Counted from the stretch's first letter, positions 24,837 through 32,955 are shown. The stretch: DNA of 64,000 bases from Pontibacter sp. HSC-36F09 (GCF_024171605.1 NZ_JALKAA010000001.1:992001-1056000); one strand, 5' to 3'. Numbers and translations are program-made. The notes: a model not told the origin generated them from the letters alone.

Positions 24837-26717
24837 TTACATAAAGTATTTCAGACGAATCACTTCTTTTTCGGATAGGTAGCGCCACTCGCCGCGTGGC
24901 AAGTCTTTCTTAGTCAGGCCAGCGTACTGCACACGGTCCAGCGTTACCACATCATAGCCCAGGTGCTCAAAAATACGGCGCACGATGCGGTTACGCCCGA
25001 TGTGGATTTCCAATCCGAGAAACTTCTTCGAGTCGCCCAACATGGCCACGTCGTCTACCATCGCTTTGCCGTCTTCCAGCTCTACGCCTTCCACCACTTT
25101 CTGGAAATCGTCTTTGGTGATCGGCTTGTCCAACTCCACCTGGTAGATTTTCTTGATCTCGTTTGACGGGTGCGTCAGTTTCTGGGCCAGCTCACCATCG
25201 TTGGTGAACAACAGCAGACCAGTCGTGTTACGGTCCAGGCGGCCAACTGGGAAGATACGCTCTTTCGAGGATTTCTCCACGAGGCTCATCACGGTCTTGC
25301 GACCCTCCGGATCTTCTGTCGTCGTGATAAAGTCTTTTGGCTTGTTGAGCAGCACGTATACCATCTTCTCGCGGCTCAGCACTTTCTTACCGTATGTCAC
25401 GGTATCAGAAGGTTGTACTTTGAAGCCCATTTCGGTTACTGCTTCGCCATTTACCTTAATCTCGCCTGACAGGATCAGCTCATCCGCCTCACGACGGGAA
25501 CATACCCCTGCATTGGCAATGTAACGGTTCAGACGGATGCTTCCGTCCTCGTCTTCGCCTTTGCGATTGGTTTTCTTGATGCGCGGATTGTCTTTGTAGC
25601 GGCGCAGGTCGTAGTTTGGCGTCTCCGGATTGTGCTCTGAATCGGAGCTGCTGTCGAAACTGCGGCCACGGCGCTCTTCGCCACCTTTGCTGAAACTGTC
25701 TTTGCGGTCAAACGATTTTCGCTCGCCGCCTTCGCGTCGATCACCAAAGCTGCGTCTTTCGCCGCCTTCTCTGCGATCGCCCCCGAAAGAACGTTTCTCG
25801 CCACGGTCACTACCTTCACGACGGTCACCGAAGCTGCGTCGTTCCCCGCGTTCTTCTCTTTCACCGCCTTCTCTGCGATCACCGTACGGCTTGCGTTCGC
25901 GATCGCCACCGAAAGAACGGCCTCCACCACTCTCTCTTCTATCACTGTATGGCTTGCGCTCGCCACCGTCGCGACGATCGCCATACGATTTGCGCTCTCT
26001 ATCGCCGCCGAATGAACGACGTTCTCCGCCTTCACGACGATCGCTGCCATATGAACGGCCTTCACCTCTTTCTTCACGGTTTTCACCGAATGAACGGCGC
26101 TCGCCTCCTTCTTCTCTGTTGTCGCGGCCAAAGGATTTTCTCTCGCCACGCTCTGAGTCAAAGCGACGCTCACCACCTTCTTTGCGTTCACCACCCTCGC
26201 GGCGATCGCCATAGGATCTGCGTTCGCCTCCTTCGTTGCGGTCGCCATAAGGCTTGCGCTCCCGGTCTCCTCCAAAAGAGCGACGTTCACCACCCTCTCT
26301 TCTGTCGCCGTAAGGCTTACGCTCACGGTCACCCCCGGAAGAACGTCTTTCACCGCCTTCTTTGCGATCTCCGTATGATTTGCGTTCGCGATCGCCACCG
26401 AAAGAACGGCCTTCGCCGCCTTCTCTGCGATCTCCGTACGACTTTCTTTCTCCGCCTTCGCGGCGCTCTCTGTCGCCCCCGAAGCTGCGGCGCTCACCAC
26501 CTTCGCGGCGGTCGCCGTATGGTTTGCGGTCTCCGCGGTCGTCTCTTCTATCGTTTCCGTAAGAGCGGCGCTCTCCGCCATCTCTTCCTTCACCTTTATC
26601 TCTTCTGTTAAATATCTTCTTTTCGCCGCGGTCGTTGTACGGTCTGCCTGACTCGTTTCTGTCAGACGATCTTCTGCCTTCGCCGTCGCGTGAAGGTCTT
26701 TCGTTTTCTGTTGCCAT
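24837..26717 (-). CDS. Pseudouridine synthase (RsuA/RluB family) with a ~370-residue RG/GD-rich N-terminal extension
   Basis: The C-terminal ~240 residues are a complete RluB/RsuA-type enzyme: S4 RNA-binding domain (LNRYIANAGVCSRREADELI, from about residue 395), catalytic Asp in GRLDRNTTGLLLFTNDGELA and the NRIVRRIFEHLGYDV block. It isomerises a uridine of 16S or 23S rRNA. The first ~370 residues are low-complexity, built from repeats of GGERRSFGGDRERKPYGDR-type units, with very many Arg, Gly, Asp, Glu and Ser and few hydrophobic residues. Such tails occur in Bacteroidota orthologues but are long here, and would be disordered and RNA-interacting. It is the first gene of the coaX operon. Confidence 0.93.
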   Translation of the reverse strand: MATENERPSRDGEGRRSSDRNESGRPYNDRGEKKIFNRRDKGEGRDGGERRSYGNDRRDDRGDRKPYGDRREGGERRSFGGDRERREGGERKSYGDRREGGEGRSFGGDRERKSYGDRKEGGERRSSGGDRERKPYGDRREGGERRSFGGDRERKPYGDRNEGGERRSYGDRREGGERKEGGERRFDSERGERKSFGRDNREEGGERRSFGENREERGEGRSYGSDRREGGERRSFGGDRERKSYGDRRDGGERKPYSDRRESGGGRSFGGDRERKPYGDRREGGEREERGERRSFGDRREGSDRGEKRSFGGDRREGGERRSFGDRREGGERKSFDRKDSFSKGGEERRGRSFDSSSDSEHNPETPNYDLRRYKDNPRIKKTNRKGEDEDGSIRLNRYIANAGVCSRREADELILSGEIKVNGEAVTEMGFKVQPSDTVTYGKKVLSREKMVYVLLNKPKDFITTTEDPEGRKTVMSLVEKSSKERIFPVGRLDRNTTGLLLFTNDGELAQKLTHPSNEIKKIYQVELDKPITKDDFQKVVEGVELEDGKAMVDDVAMLGDSKKFLGLEIHIGRNRIVRRIFEHLGYDVVTLDRVQYAGLTKKDLPRGEWRYLSEKEVIRLKYFM

Positions 26718-26808
26718 TGTCTAATAATTATCGATGCAGTATCGCTACTGTACCCTTTGTGTGCAGTATATGTAAGAATAGTATACTCTAATGAATGATG
26801 GGGGTTCG

Positions 26809-27369
26809 CTAATCGGCTATCTCGCCAATCATGTTTTCTTCTGAGGCGAAATCCTTTAGCTGTGGAAGGTCCTTGATGTGGTTAATACCGAAGTAGTCCA
26901 TGAACTTTTGAGACGTGCCGTACAGTACGGGTCTCCCAATGGTTTCGGCTTTACCCTTGATCTCGATAAGTTCTTTCTCTAATAGTTTGTGAATGGCATA
27001 GTCGCAGCCCACGCCGCGAATCTGCTCTACGGCCGAGCGGGTGATCGGCTGTTTGTAGGCAATAATTGCCAGCGTCTCCAGAGAAGACGCTGACAATTTC
27101 TTTTTTGACTTGTGCTTCAGGTACATGCTGACCGTTTCCTGGTACTCCGGTTTGGTCAGGAATTGGTAGCCGCCTCCTATGGCGTATATCTGAAAGGCAA
27201 AACCAGCTTCAGCCAGCTGCTGATTGATATTTTCAATAGCCTCCAGCACGTCGCTCACCAGCACCTCCATTTGCAGCGACTCCGTGAGGCAGCGCTGCAC
27301 CTCTTCGATGCTTATGGGCGATTGGGCACAAAATACCAGTGCCTGAATATGGTTCTGCAGTATATTCAA
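26809..27369 (-). CDS. scpB: Segregation and condensation protein B
   Basis: ScpB dimers bind ScpA and regulate the SMC condensin that organises the chromosome. The 186-residue protein shows two winged-helix domains, with LETLAIIAYKQPITRSAVEQIRGVGCDYAIHKLLEKELI in the second and IGRPVLYGTSQKFMDYFGI near the end, the most conserved ScpB block. The frame opens with TTG at 27369; no ATG occurs before residue 34 and homologues begin at the same place, so TTG is the likely start. It lies 12 bp after the DksA/TraR-like gene and is probably cotranscribed with it. Confidence 0.94.
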   Translation of the reverse strand: MNILQNHIQALVFCAQSPISIEEVQRCLTESLQMEVLVSDVLEAIENINQQLAEAGFAFQIYAIGGGYQFLTKPEYQETVSMYLKHKSKKKLSASSLETLAIIAYKQPITRSAVEQIRGVGCDYAIHKLLEKELIEIKGKAETIGRPVLYGTSQKFMDYFGINHIKDLPQLKDFASEENMIGEIAD

Positions 27370-27381
27370 AGTATAAATTGA

Positions 27382-27771
27382 CTAGTCTTTACGCTGAAGC
27401 TTGGCTTCGATGGTATGCTGTGTGTGTGGCACAGCACGCAGTCTCTCTTTCGGGATCAGCTTGTCCGTCACGATGCACACACCGTAAGTACCGTTTTTGA
27501 TGCGGATCAGCGCATTTTCCAGCTGCTGGATAAACTTCATCTGACGCGACGCCAGTTGGTTCAGGCTTTCCTTCTCCGCTGTGTCTGCACCGTCTTCCAG
27601 TACTTTGGTTGGAGATGCCGTGTTATCGGTGCCCGAGTCGTTTTTGCGGCTCAAGGTCTCTTTTATAAAAGACACCTCCTTGCGTGCGTTCGTCAGCTTC
27701 TCCTGAATGATTGCTTCAAATTCTGCCAATTCCTCACGGGAATACCGCTGTTTCTCTTCGTTTGTGTTCAT
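27382..27771 (-). CDS. DksA/TraR-family protein with a degenerate zinc finger
   Basis: The 129-residue protein has a coiled-coil first half (about residues 14-42), the acidic tip EDGADTAEKE, a second helix and then the zinc-finger region NGTYGVCIVTDKLIPKERLRAV. Classical DksA has four Cys in CxxC-x17-CxxC; here only Cys99 remains, so zinc is unlikely to bind. Bacteroidota members commonly lack these Cys. DksA-type proteins enter the secondary channel of RNA polymerase and modulate the stringent response. It is cotranscribed with scpB, whereas in many Bacteroidota a similar gene lies between ileS and lspA (compare 62 kb). Confidence 0.88.
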   Translation of the reverse strand: MNTNEEKQRYSREELAEFEAIIQEKLTNARKEVSFIKETLSRKNDSGTDNTASPTKVLEDGADTAEKESLNQLASRQMKFIQQLENALIRIKNGTYGVCIVTDKLIPKERLRAVPHTQHTIEAKLQRKD

Positions 27772-28115
27772 TATACTATCTTAGAACTAGGTTATAGCTT
27801 TTTGTCTTGCTTCTTAAAAAACTACTCCTTGGTTGTGTTAGCGCTTGTGCCTACTAAACAGCAAAGGGGAAGTTTTAGTTTACTGCTTCAAACTTATGCC
27901 AAAAACTGAACCACACTGATGTTCAGATTATTATTTAAGCTAAATTTCGTGCAAAAATAGAAGTTATATCTATAATTTGCTACCCGCCTTCTTTATTTTA
28001 ATTTTAATTTTGTCTTTCCGCTCTTTTATCCGGCTCGCTACAATACTGGAATGGAACTTGCTGATAGCCTGAACATGATCTGCTTAACTTAGGTTCGATA
28101 TACCATCATTAATAT
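27772..28115. promoter_or_regulatory. 344-bp divergent regulatory region
   Basis: No gene is visible. Minus-strand TATTTTTG (27959-27952) could be the -7 box for the DksA-like gene, but its leader would be about 180 bases long. On the plus strand TTTG 27976-27979 is followed after 19 bp by TAATTTTA and after 25 bp by TAATTTTG (28005-28012), which could drive the DUF3575-like gene about 100 bp downstream. The region is AT-rich and otherwise featureless. Confidence 0.4.
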
Positions 28116-28712
28116 ATGAAAAACAGAATAATACTCGTTTTTGCTGCTGCAGCACTCTTTTTTATACCTTCCCAACAGGCTCATGCCCAGGCACAACAGC
28201 CGAATAGAGCCGTGATCAAGGTTAACCCCTTAAGTGCTTTCGCGCTTACGGGCTCTGGTTTTCTGGAGTATGCCATTACCGATAACCTGAGTGCACAGCT
28301 CGGCGCTTCCGTTTCGGGCATCTCTATTTCTGATGTCAAGTTCAGGGGGTATGGCTTCACGCCTGAGGTGCGGTATTATTTTTCTGAAAACAAAGCGGCG
28401 CCCATGGGACCGTATGTGGCAGGCTATGGCCGCATCAGGAGCTTTAAACTGACAATGGATAAGCAGGATGAAGAAGGCCGCGCCTACAGCGCCACTTACA
28501 AACCAATAGGGGCCGGTGTGGCCATCGGCAACCAGTGGATCTTTAACAGCGGCTTTACCTTCGATGTGTTTCTGGGAGCAGGCTACAATGGCGGCAACCT
28601 GAAGGTGAACGTGGGGACAGAAGAAGACTTTGATGCCGGTATAATCGGCGACATGCTTTTGGGAGGCGATTTTGCCGTTCGGCCAGGTATAGCGATTGGC
28701 TATAATTTTTAA
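28116..28712 (+). CDS. Outer-membrane beta-barrel protein, DUF3575-like
   Basis: A 198-residue exported barrel: signal peptide (about residues 1-25, ending AHAQAQQ), then alternating strands with repeating glycine and aromatic residues (YGFTPEVRYYFSE, GPYVAGYGRIRSF, GFTFDVFLGAGYNGG, RPGIAIGYNF as the last strand). The terminal Phe is typical for Bam recognition. DUF3575-like barrels are common small outer-membrane proteins of Bacteroidota, of unknown function. It is a single-gene unit ending in a strong bidirectional terminator. Confidence 0.8.
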   Translation: MKNRIILVFAAAALFFIPSQQAHAQAQQPNRAVIKVNPLSAFALTGSGFLEYAITDNLSAQLGASVSGISISDVKFRGYGFTPEVRYYFSENKAAPMGPYVAGYGRIRSFKLTMDKQDEEGRAYSATYKPIGAGVAIGNQWIFNSGFTFDVFLGAGYNGGNLKVNVGTEEDFDAGIIGDMLLGGDFAVRPGIAIGYNF

Positions 28713-28743
28713 ACCGCTATACCTATTATCTCTTGCATAAAAC

Positions 28744-28781
28744 CAGAAAGGCCCTTGCTATCACTAGCAAGGGCCTTTCTG
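28744..28781. terminator. Bidirectional terminator between the barrel gene and ribH
   Basis: A perfect 16-bp stem (28744-28759 with 28766-28781, core AGGCCCTTGCT/AGCAAGGGCCT) has a 6-nt loop. It stands between two convergent genes. Confidence 0.92.
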
Positions 28782-28799
28782 TTATACCGCTCTTCCTGT

Positions 28800-29276
28800 C
28801 TAGAAGCTAAGCATGTGAATGGCCGCTGCGGCTGCCTCTACGCCCTTGTTGCCATGCTTGCCGCCGGCTCTGTCCAATGCCTGCTCCAAGGTATTGGTCG
28901 TAACCAGGCCAAACGACACAGGCTTATTGAACTTGAGTGACACATTGGTGAGTCCATTTGCTACGGCGTGGTTGATGTAGTCGTCATGCTTGGTATCGCC
29001 TTTGATCACGACGCCGATACAGATCACTGCGTCGATCTCTTCCTGCAGTGCCAGGAATTGTGCACCCAGTGTTAGCTCGAAGCTGCCGGGCACCGTATTC
29101 CGGAAGATGTTCTCCTTTTTGGCACCGTGCTGCAGCAAAGTATCAATAGCACCTGCACACAGTACATCGGTTATCTCATGGTGCCAGTCGGCCACTACAA
29201 TGCCAAATCGCTTTTCAGATATATCGCCGAAGCCCTCTTTCTTATAGTCGTTCAGGTTTTTGAGAGAAGTAGCCAT
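28800..29276 (-). CDS. ribH: 6,7-dimethyl-8-ribityllumazine synthase
   Basis: RibH condenses 5-amino-6-ribitylaminouracil with dihydroxybutanone phosphate, the penultimate step of riboflavin synthesis. The 158-residue protein has the family features GIVVADWHHEITD, the VPGSFELTLGAQ block, ICIGVVIKGDTKHDDYI with the catalytic His, and PVSFGLVTTNTLEQALDRAGGKHGNKG. No FMN riboswitch is visible upstream. The gene follows a TPR gene, but a terminator lies between them. Its upstream region carries three AGGTATA motifs and an AT-rich repeat. Confidence 0.96.
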   Translation of the reverse strand: MATSLKNLNDYKKEGFGDISEKRFGIVVADWHHEITDVLCAGAIDTLLQHGAKKENIFRNTVPGSFELTLGAQFLALQEEIDAVICIGVVIKGDTKHDDYINHAVANGLTNVSLKFNKPVSFGLVTTNTLEQALDRAGGKHGNKGVEAAAAAIHMLSF

Positions 29277-29280
29277 ATGT

Positions 29281-29312
29281 TTAATCGTTGATGGTTAAAT
29301 TGTTGATAGTTG
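29281..29312. repeat. AT-rich repeat related to the one flanking the four-helix-bundle remnant
   Basis: TTGATGGTTAAATTGTTGATAG-type sequence upstream of ribH resembles the arms at 11101-11127 and 11501-11536. Three copies of the AGGTATA motif follow at 29320-29372. The similarity is judged by eye. Confidence 0.4.
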
Positions 29313-29381
29313 AGCTCGCAGGTATAGGTACAGCACTAGGCTCCGTACAGGTATAGCTCCTGTGTTATACCTCACCAGCTT

Positions 29382-29420
29382 AAAAAAAGAAGCGCTTTTG
29401 CCGGAAAGACAAAAGCGCTT
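29382..29420 (-). terminator. Terminator of the YfgM-like TPR gene
   Basis: An 11-bp stem AAGCGCTTTTG/CAAAAGCGCTT (29390-29400 with 29410-29420) with a 9-nt loop has, on the minus strand, a T-run at 29389-29382. Confidence 0.9.
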
Positions 29421-29449
29421 TTTATATCCAGACCTTCGCCTATCGGATC

Positions 29450-30169
29450 TTACTTGGCAGCAGCTGTACCGGCCAGTGACTCAGCAAGTGCCTTGTACTT
29501 CTTGGCATCGGTTACTTCAGCTGACGAAGCATAATCCTTGATGATCTTGTCATACATGTTGACAGCAGACTTGAAGTCGTTGGCAGCCTCGTAAGCTACA
29601 GCAGCCTTCATCAGGTACAGTGGTGAGAAGAATGCATTGCTGTTGTGGTTAGCAGCTTTGTTATACAGGTCAGCTGCCTCCTTGTACTTGCCCTGCTCAG
29701 AGAGTGCATCGCCTGTCAGGCTGTAAGCACGTGCCTGCATCAGGTAGTCATCTGACTTAAAGCCTTCGAGGTGAGACTGTGCTTCGGCAAAGCTTCCCTG
29801 CTTCAGTAAAGCAACACCAGCATAGAACTTGGCCAGGTTGCCAGCCTCTGTTCCGCTATACTCATCAGAGATCTTCAACAGACCATCGTACTGACCGTCG
29901 CCGTTCAGAGCTTTGTTAAGCGAATCGGCTTCGAAGTAGTATACTGCCTGGAACATAGCTTCGTGCGCCTCCTGGTTCTGGGTAGTGCGGTGGTTATAAT
30001 ACAGGAAACCTGCAACAACAATAGCAGCAATGGCGGCAAACACACCGAGCAGCTTGGTCTTGTTTTTCTTCACAAAGTCCTCCGAGTGCGCCAGGCGTTC
30101 AGCCAACACCTCCGGACTCTCTACCAGCTCCTCAAACTCGCTGTGCTTCTTTACTGTCTCTTTTGCCAT
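29450..30169 (-). CDS. Membrane-anchored TPR protein (YfgM-like)
   Basis: The 239-residue protein has a charged cytoplasmic N-terminus, one membrane helix (about residues 41-57, LLGVFAAIAAIVVAGFLYY) and a periplasmic TPR part with FYAGVALLKQGSFAEAQSHLEGF and ARAYSLTGDALSEQGKYKEAADLYNKA. This architecture is that of YfgM, a SecYEG-associated partner of PpiD, which is also encoded in this window. In Bacteroidota the gene commonly lies next to recF, DUF721 and ribH. A -33/-7 promoter precedes it. Confidence 0.88.
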   Translation of the reverse strand: MAKETVKKHSEFEELVESPEVLAERLAHSEDFVKKNKTKLLGVFAAIAAIVVAGFLYYNHRTTQNQEAHEAMFQAVYYFEADSLNKALNGDGQYDGLLKISDEYSGTEAGNLAKFYAGVALLKQGSFAEAQSHLEGFKSDDYLMQARAYSLTGDALSEQGKYKEAADLYNKAANHNSNAFFSPLYLMKAAVAYEAANDFKSAVNMYDKIIKDYASSAEVTDAKKYKALAESLAGTAAAK

Positions 30170-30191
30170 TAGTTTAATTGAAATAAGAACT

Positions 30192-30224
30192 CAAAAATAG
30201 AAATTAAAAGCGATTCGTTCCAAA
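30192..30224 (-). promoter_or_regulatory. Promoter of the YfgM-like gene
   Basis: On the minus strand TTTG (30224-30221) and TATTTTTG (30199-30192, a full TAnnTTTG match) are 21 bp apart. Transcription would begin about 15 bp before the ATG. Confidence 0.65.
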
Positions 30225-30286
30225 TCTCATAAGACCAGAACATCAAATTTATGTTTTTTAATTCCTAATCTTTAAATATTTAGACT

Positions 30287-31333
30287 TTAGTCCATTATAT
30301 ATGGATAGTTCGGCTCCACATAAATGTCGGTATACAGCTCAGAAGGATCCGGGTATGGAGACGCTTCGGCAAATTTCACAGCATCGGCTACGATCTGCTT
30401 CTGCTGCTCGTCGATCTCGTCCAGTTCCTCTTCTGTTGCCCAGCCATTTTTCAGGATGGTGGCTTTTACAGACTCTATCGAGTCGCGACCTTTGTAGTCT
30501 TCGAGTTCTTCTTTAGTTCTATACTTGGCAGGGTCAGACATAGAGTGACCTTTGTAGCGGTAAGTTCTGAACTCCAGCAGGGTTGGTCCTTCGCCGGCAC
30601 GGGCACGCTCGGCGGCTCTTGCCACAGCCTCGTGCACATTCTCCACGCTCATAGCCTCTATTGGCTCCGAAGGCATGTCGAACGCAAGGCCCAGTTTGTA
30701 AAGCTCTGTCACGTTAGACGTACGCGTTACGGATGTACCCATTGCGTAGCCGTTGTTTTCGATTACGAAAATCACTGGCAACTTCCAGGTCATGGCCATG
30801 TTCAGGGCTTCGTGGAAGGCACCCTGACGAACGGCACCGTCACCCATGTAGCAGATGCACACGTTGCCGGTCTTGTTATACTTCTCGGCAAAGGCTATAC
30901 CTGCGCCCAGCGGCACCTGGCCACCCACAATGCCGTGGCCGCCCATGAAGTTCACCTCTTTGTCGAACATGTGCATCGAGCCGCCTTTGCCTTTGGAGCA
31001 ACCGGTCACCTTTGCAAACATTTCGGCCATAATCGCACCTGGCGATGAGCCCAGCGCCAGCGGGTGTGCGTGGTCGCGGTAAGCAGTGATCCACTTATCG
31101 TCTTTGGTGAGCGCTGTAGCAGCACCGGCCACACAGGCCTCCTGGCCAATGTAGAGGTGGCAGAAGCCTTTGATCTTCTGCTGGCCATACAGCTGACCAG
31201 ACTTTTCTTCAAAACGGCGCATGAGTTTCATCGACTCGTACCACCGCATGTAGGTCTCTTTTGAAAATGATGGTTCAGCCTGTACCTTTGCTTTCTGCGA
31301 CTTCGCTTTTGCCTTTTCTTTCGTATCAGCCAT
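30287..31333 (-). CDS. pdhA: Pyruvate dehydrogenase E1 component, alpha subunit
   Basis: E1-alpha and E1-beta decarboxylate pyruvate with thiamine diphosphate and pass the acetyl group to the E2 lipoyl domain. The 348-residue protein has the core E1-alpha features: CHLYIGQEA, TAYRDHAHPLALG, the ThDP motif MGDGAVRQGAFHEALN...NNGYAMGTS, and the phosphorylation-loop-like region FRTYRYKGHSMSDPAKYRTKEE. The N-terminal ~25 residues are basic and low-complexity. No E1-beta or E2 gene is next to it, so the complex is encoded at more than one locus. It is divergent from recF. Confidence 0.96.
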   Translation of the reverse strand: MADTKEKAKAKSQKAKVQAEPSFSKETYMRWYESMKLMRRFEEKSGQLYGQQKIKGFCHLYIGQEACVAGAATALTKDDKWITAYRDHAHPLALGSSPGAIMAEMFAKVTGCSKGKGGSMHMFDKEVNFMGGHGIVGGQVPLGAGIAFAEKYNKTGNVCICYMGDGAVRQGAFHEALNMAMTWKLPVIFVIENNGYAMGTSVTRTSNVTELYKLGLAFDMPSEPIEAMSVENVHEAVARAAERARAGEGPTLLEFRTYRYKGHSMSDPAKYRTKEELEDYKGRDSIESVKATILKNGWATEEELDEIDEQQKQIVADAVKFAEASPYPDPSELYTDIYVEPNYPYIMD

Positions 31334-31465
31334 GAGTATTTGTGTAACGTTATTGTTGTCCCTACAGCTTTTTTAGCGAGATTCGGCCCAAAATGGACGG
31401 CAAATCTGCTTACTGTCGGGTTTTAGCATGCGAAATTAAGGAAAAAGAAATCAAAGACGAAACTA

Positions 31466-32572
31466 ATGCTCCTCGAAAATCTAAGTCTGCTGTTTTTCAA
31501 GAACTACGACGACGCTAACATTAGTTTCTCGCCGCACATAAACTGCTTTATCGGCGACAACGGCAGCGGCAAGACCAACCTGCTCGACGCCATCCATTAC
31601 CTCTCCATGACGCGCAGCGCTTTCAACAGCTCCGACGCCCTCAATATCAAGCAGGGCGAGGAGTATTTTATGGTGAAAGGTCGCTTTAAGATAGAGGAAG
31701 AGAAGCACACCGTAACCTGCAGTCTGAAGCAGGGACAGAAGAAAACGGTGCTTCACAACAAGGTGGCTTATGAGAAAATGAGCGACCACATCGGCCGCTT
31801 TCCGGTGGTGCTGATCTCGCCCTATGATACTGATTTGATCCGAGAGGGCAGCGAGGAGCGCCGCAAATACTTCGACAGCCTGATCTCGCAGCTCAACCAT
31901 ACCTACCTGGAGCAGCTCATCCAGTACAACTACGTCCTCAAGCAACGCAACTCGTTGCTCAAGCAGTTTGCCGAGCGCCGCTACTACGACCGCGACTACC
32001 TGCACATCCTCAACGAGCAGTTGGTGCCGCTGGGTGAGCAGCTGGCACAGGAGCGTATAGCCTTTCTGGAGAGTTTTGAGCCGGTTTTCCAGAAGCACTA
32101 CCGCCACATCTCAGACAGCCACGAAACCGTGACGCTCACTTACAAGAGCCAACTGCCCGGCGCTAACTTTGCCACTTTGCTGGAGCAGGCCGAGCAGAAG
32201 GACCGCGCCCTGCAGCGCACCACCGTGGGCACGCACAAAGACGACTTTGTGTTCCTGATGGACGGCAACCCCGTGAAGAGCTTCGGCTCACAGGGCCAGC
32301 AGAAGAGCTATGTGATCGCCCTGAAGCTGGCGCACTTCGAGGTGATGTCCGAGCGCCAGCACCACAAGCCCCTCCTCCTCCTCGACGACATCTTCGACCG
32401 CCTCGACGAGAAACGCATCACTAAACTTATGCAAATGGTCGCCGCCCATACCTTCGGCCAGATCTTCCTGACCGATACACACCTGGAGCGGACAGATAAG
32501 ATCCTGGAAAACCTGTCGGAGCAGATCCGCAGGTTTGAGGTAAAGGAGGGAACGGTGAAGTTGATCGAGTAA
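31466..32572 (+). CDS. recF: DNA replication and repair protein RecF
   Basis: RecF loads RecA at gaps through RecOR. The 368-residue SMC-like ATPase has Walker A in GDNGSGKTNLLDAI (residues 31-44), the RecF-type signature SFGSQGQQKSYVIALKL, and Walker B PLLLLDDIFDRLD. The start ATG 31466 gives the usual MLLENLSLLFFKNY. In Bacteroidota recF is normally followed by the DUF721 gene; here a 14-Cys peptide and a sigma-factor gene lie between them. It contains no AGGTATA motif. Confidence 0.97.
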   Translation: MLLENLSLLFFKNYDDANISFSPHINCFIGDNGSGKTNLLDAIHYLSMTRSAFNSSDALNIKQGEEYFMVKGRFKIEEEKHTVTCSLKQGQKKTVLHNKVAYEKMSDHIGRFPVVLISPYDTDLIREGSEERRKYFDSLISQLNHTYLEQLIQYNYVLKQRNSLLKQFAERRYYDRDYLHILNEQLVPLGEQLAQERIAFLESFEPVFQKHYRHISDSHETVTLTYKSQLPGANFATLLEQAEQKDRALQRTTVGTHKDDFVFLMDGNPVKSFGSQGQQKSYVIALKLAHFEVMSERQHHKPLLLLDDIFDRLDEKRITKLMQMVAAHTFGQIFLTDTHLERTDKILENLSEQIRRFEVKEGTVKLIE

Positions 32573-32718
32573 TGGTTGGTTGTTGGATTCAACTTTATCC
32601 TTCGCCTTGATGTTACCAGGTAGAGCGGTATTTCATCGTACTCCGGGCAGTAGCATTTTTATACATCCGAAACTTTGAATCCTTTTGGAGCTTTCGCAGT
32701 CTACAGCACAGATAATTT

Positions 32719-32744
32719 AAAATTCAATCTTAAAATTCAATCTT
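32719..32744 (+). repeat. Two tandem 13-bp repeats directly before the Cys-rich peptide ATG
   Basis: AAAATTCAATCTT occurs twice back to back (32719-32731 and 32732-32744), ending one base before the ATG. It would lie in the 5' leader and might be an operator, a translation-control site, or a slippage-prone repeat. Confidence 0.8.
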
Positions 32745-32903
32745 ATGAAGACGATCATGCTGTTAAACGAAGAAACCGAAAAGAAGCAAGGAGGCTGTAC
32801 CTGCCCTGATTGCAATTGTGCCAACTGCGATTGTGGAAATTGTGCCGATAGCCAGTGCACGTGCGAAAAATGCGAATGTGAAAACTGCGTAAATTGTTGT
32901 TAA
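32745..32903 (+). CDS. 52-residue metallothionein-like peptide with 14 cysteines
   Basis: From ATG 32745 the product has 17 residues of charged leader (MKTIMLLNEETEKKQGG) and then 35 residues with 14 Cys: 18, 20, 23, 25, 28, 30, 33, 38, 40, 43, 45, 48, 51, 52. The spacing is a five-residue repeat C-x-C-x-x, interrupted at two places, with Asp, Asn and Glu between. No aromatic residues and no secretion signal. This is the composition of a soft-metal-chelating peptide, but the pattern does not match the bacterial SmtA type that I know (which has His and a GATA-like fold). It precedes a SigZ-type sigma gene by 52 bp. Confidence 0.85.
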   Translation: MKTIMLLNEETEKKQGGCTCPDCNCANCDCGNCADSQCTCEKCECENCVNCC

Positions 32904-32910
32904 CAAGGTA

Positions 32911-32943
32911 TAAAGTGAGGAGGGGCAATCTCTCCTCACTTTA
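32911..32943 (+). other. 12-bp hairpin between the Cys-rich peptide and sigZ genes
   Basis: TAAAGTGAGGAG (32911-32922) pairs perfectly with 32932-32943 around a 9-nt loop. There is no downstream T-run, so it is not an ordinary terminator. It lies 7 bp after the peptide stop and 12 bp before the sigma ATG, and so could stabilise the peptide mRNA or control translation of the sigma factor. Confidence 0.7.
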
Positions 32944-32955
32944 AAATTACACCAA

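Noticed and set aside
25529..26611. Long open frames opposite or out of frame with the RG-rich part of the pseudouridine synthase (up to ~350 codons)
   Set aside because: They arise from the repeated Arg/Gly/Asp codons of the real gene; their products are low-complexity Ala/Glu/Arg or Ser/Pro/Arg strings with no start context or motif.
29277..29449. FMN riboswitch upstream of ribH
   Set aside because: None of the conserved riboswitch core elements is visible, and a terminator for the preceding gene accounts for the structure there.
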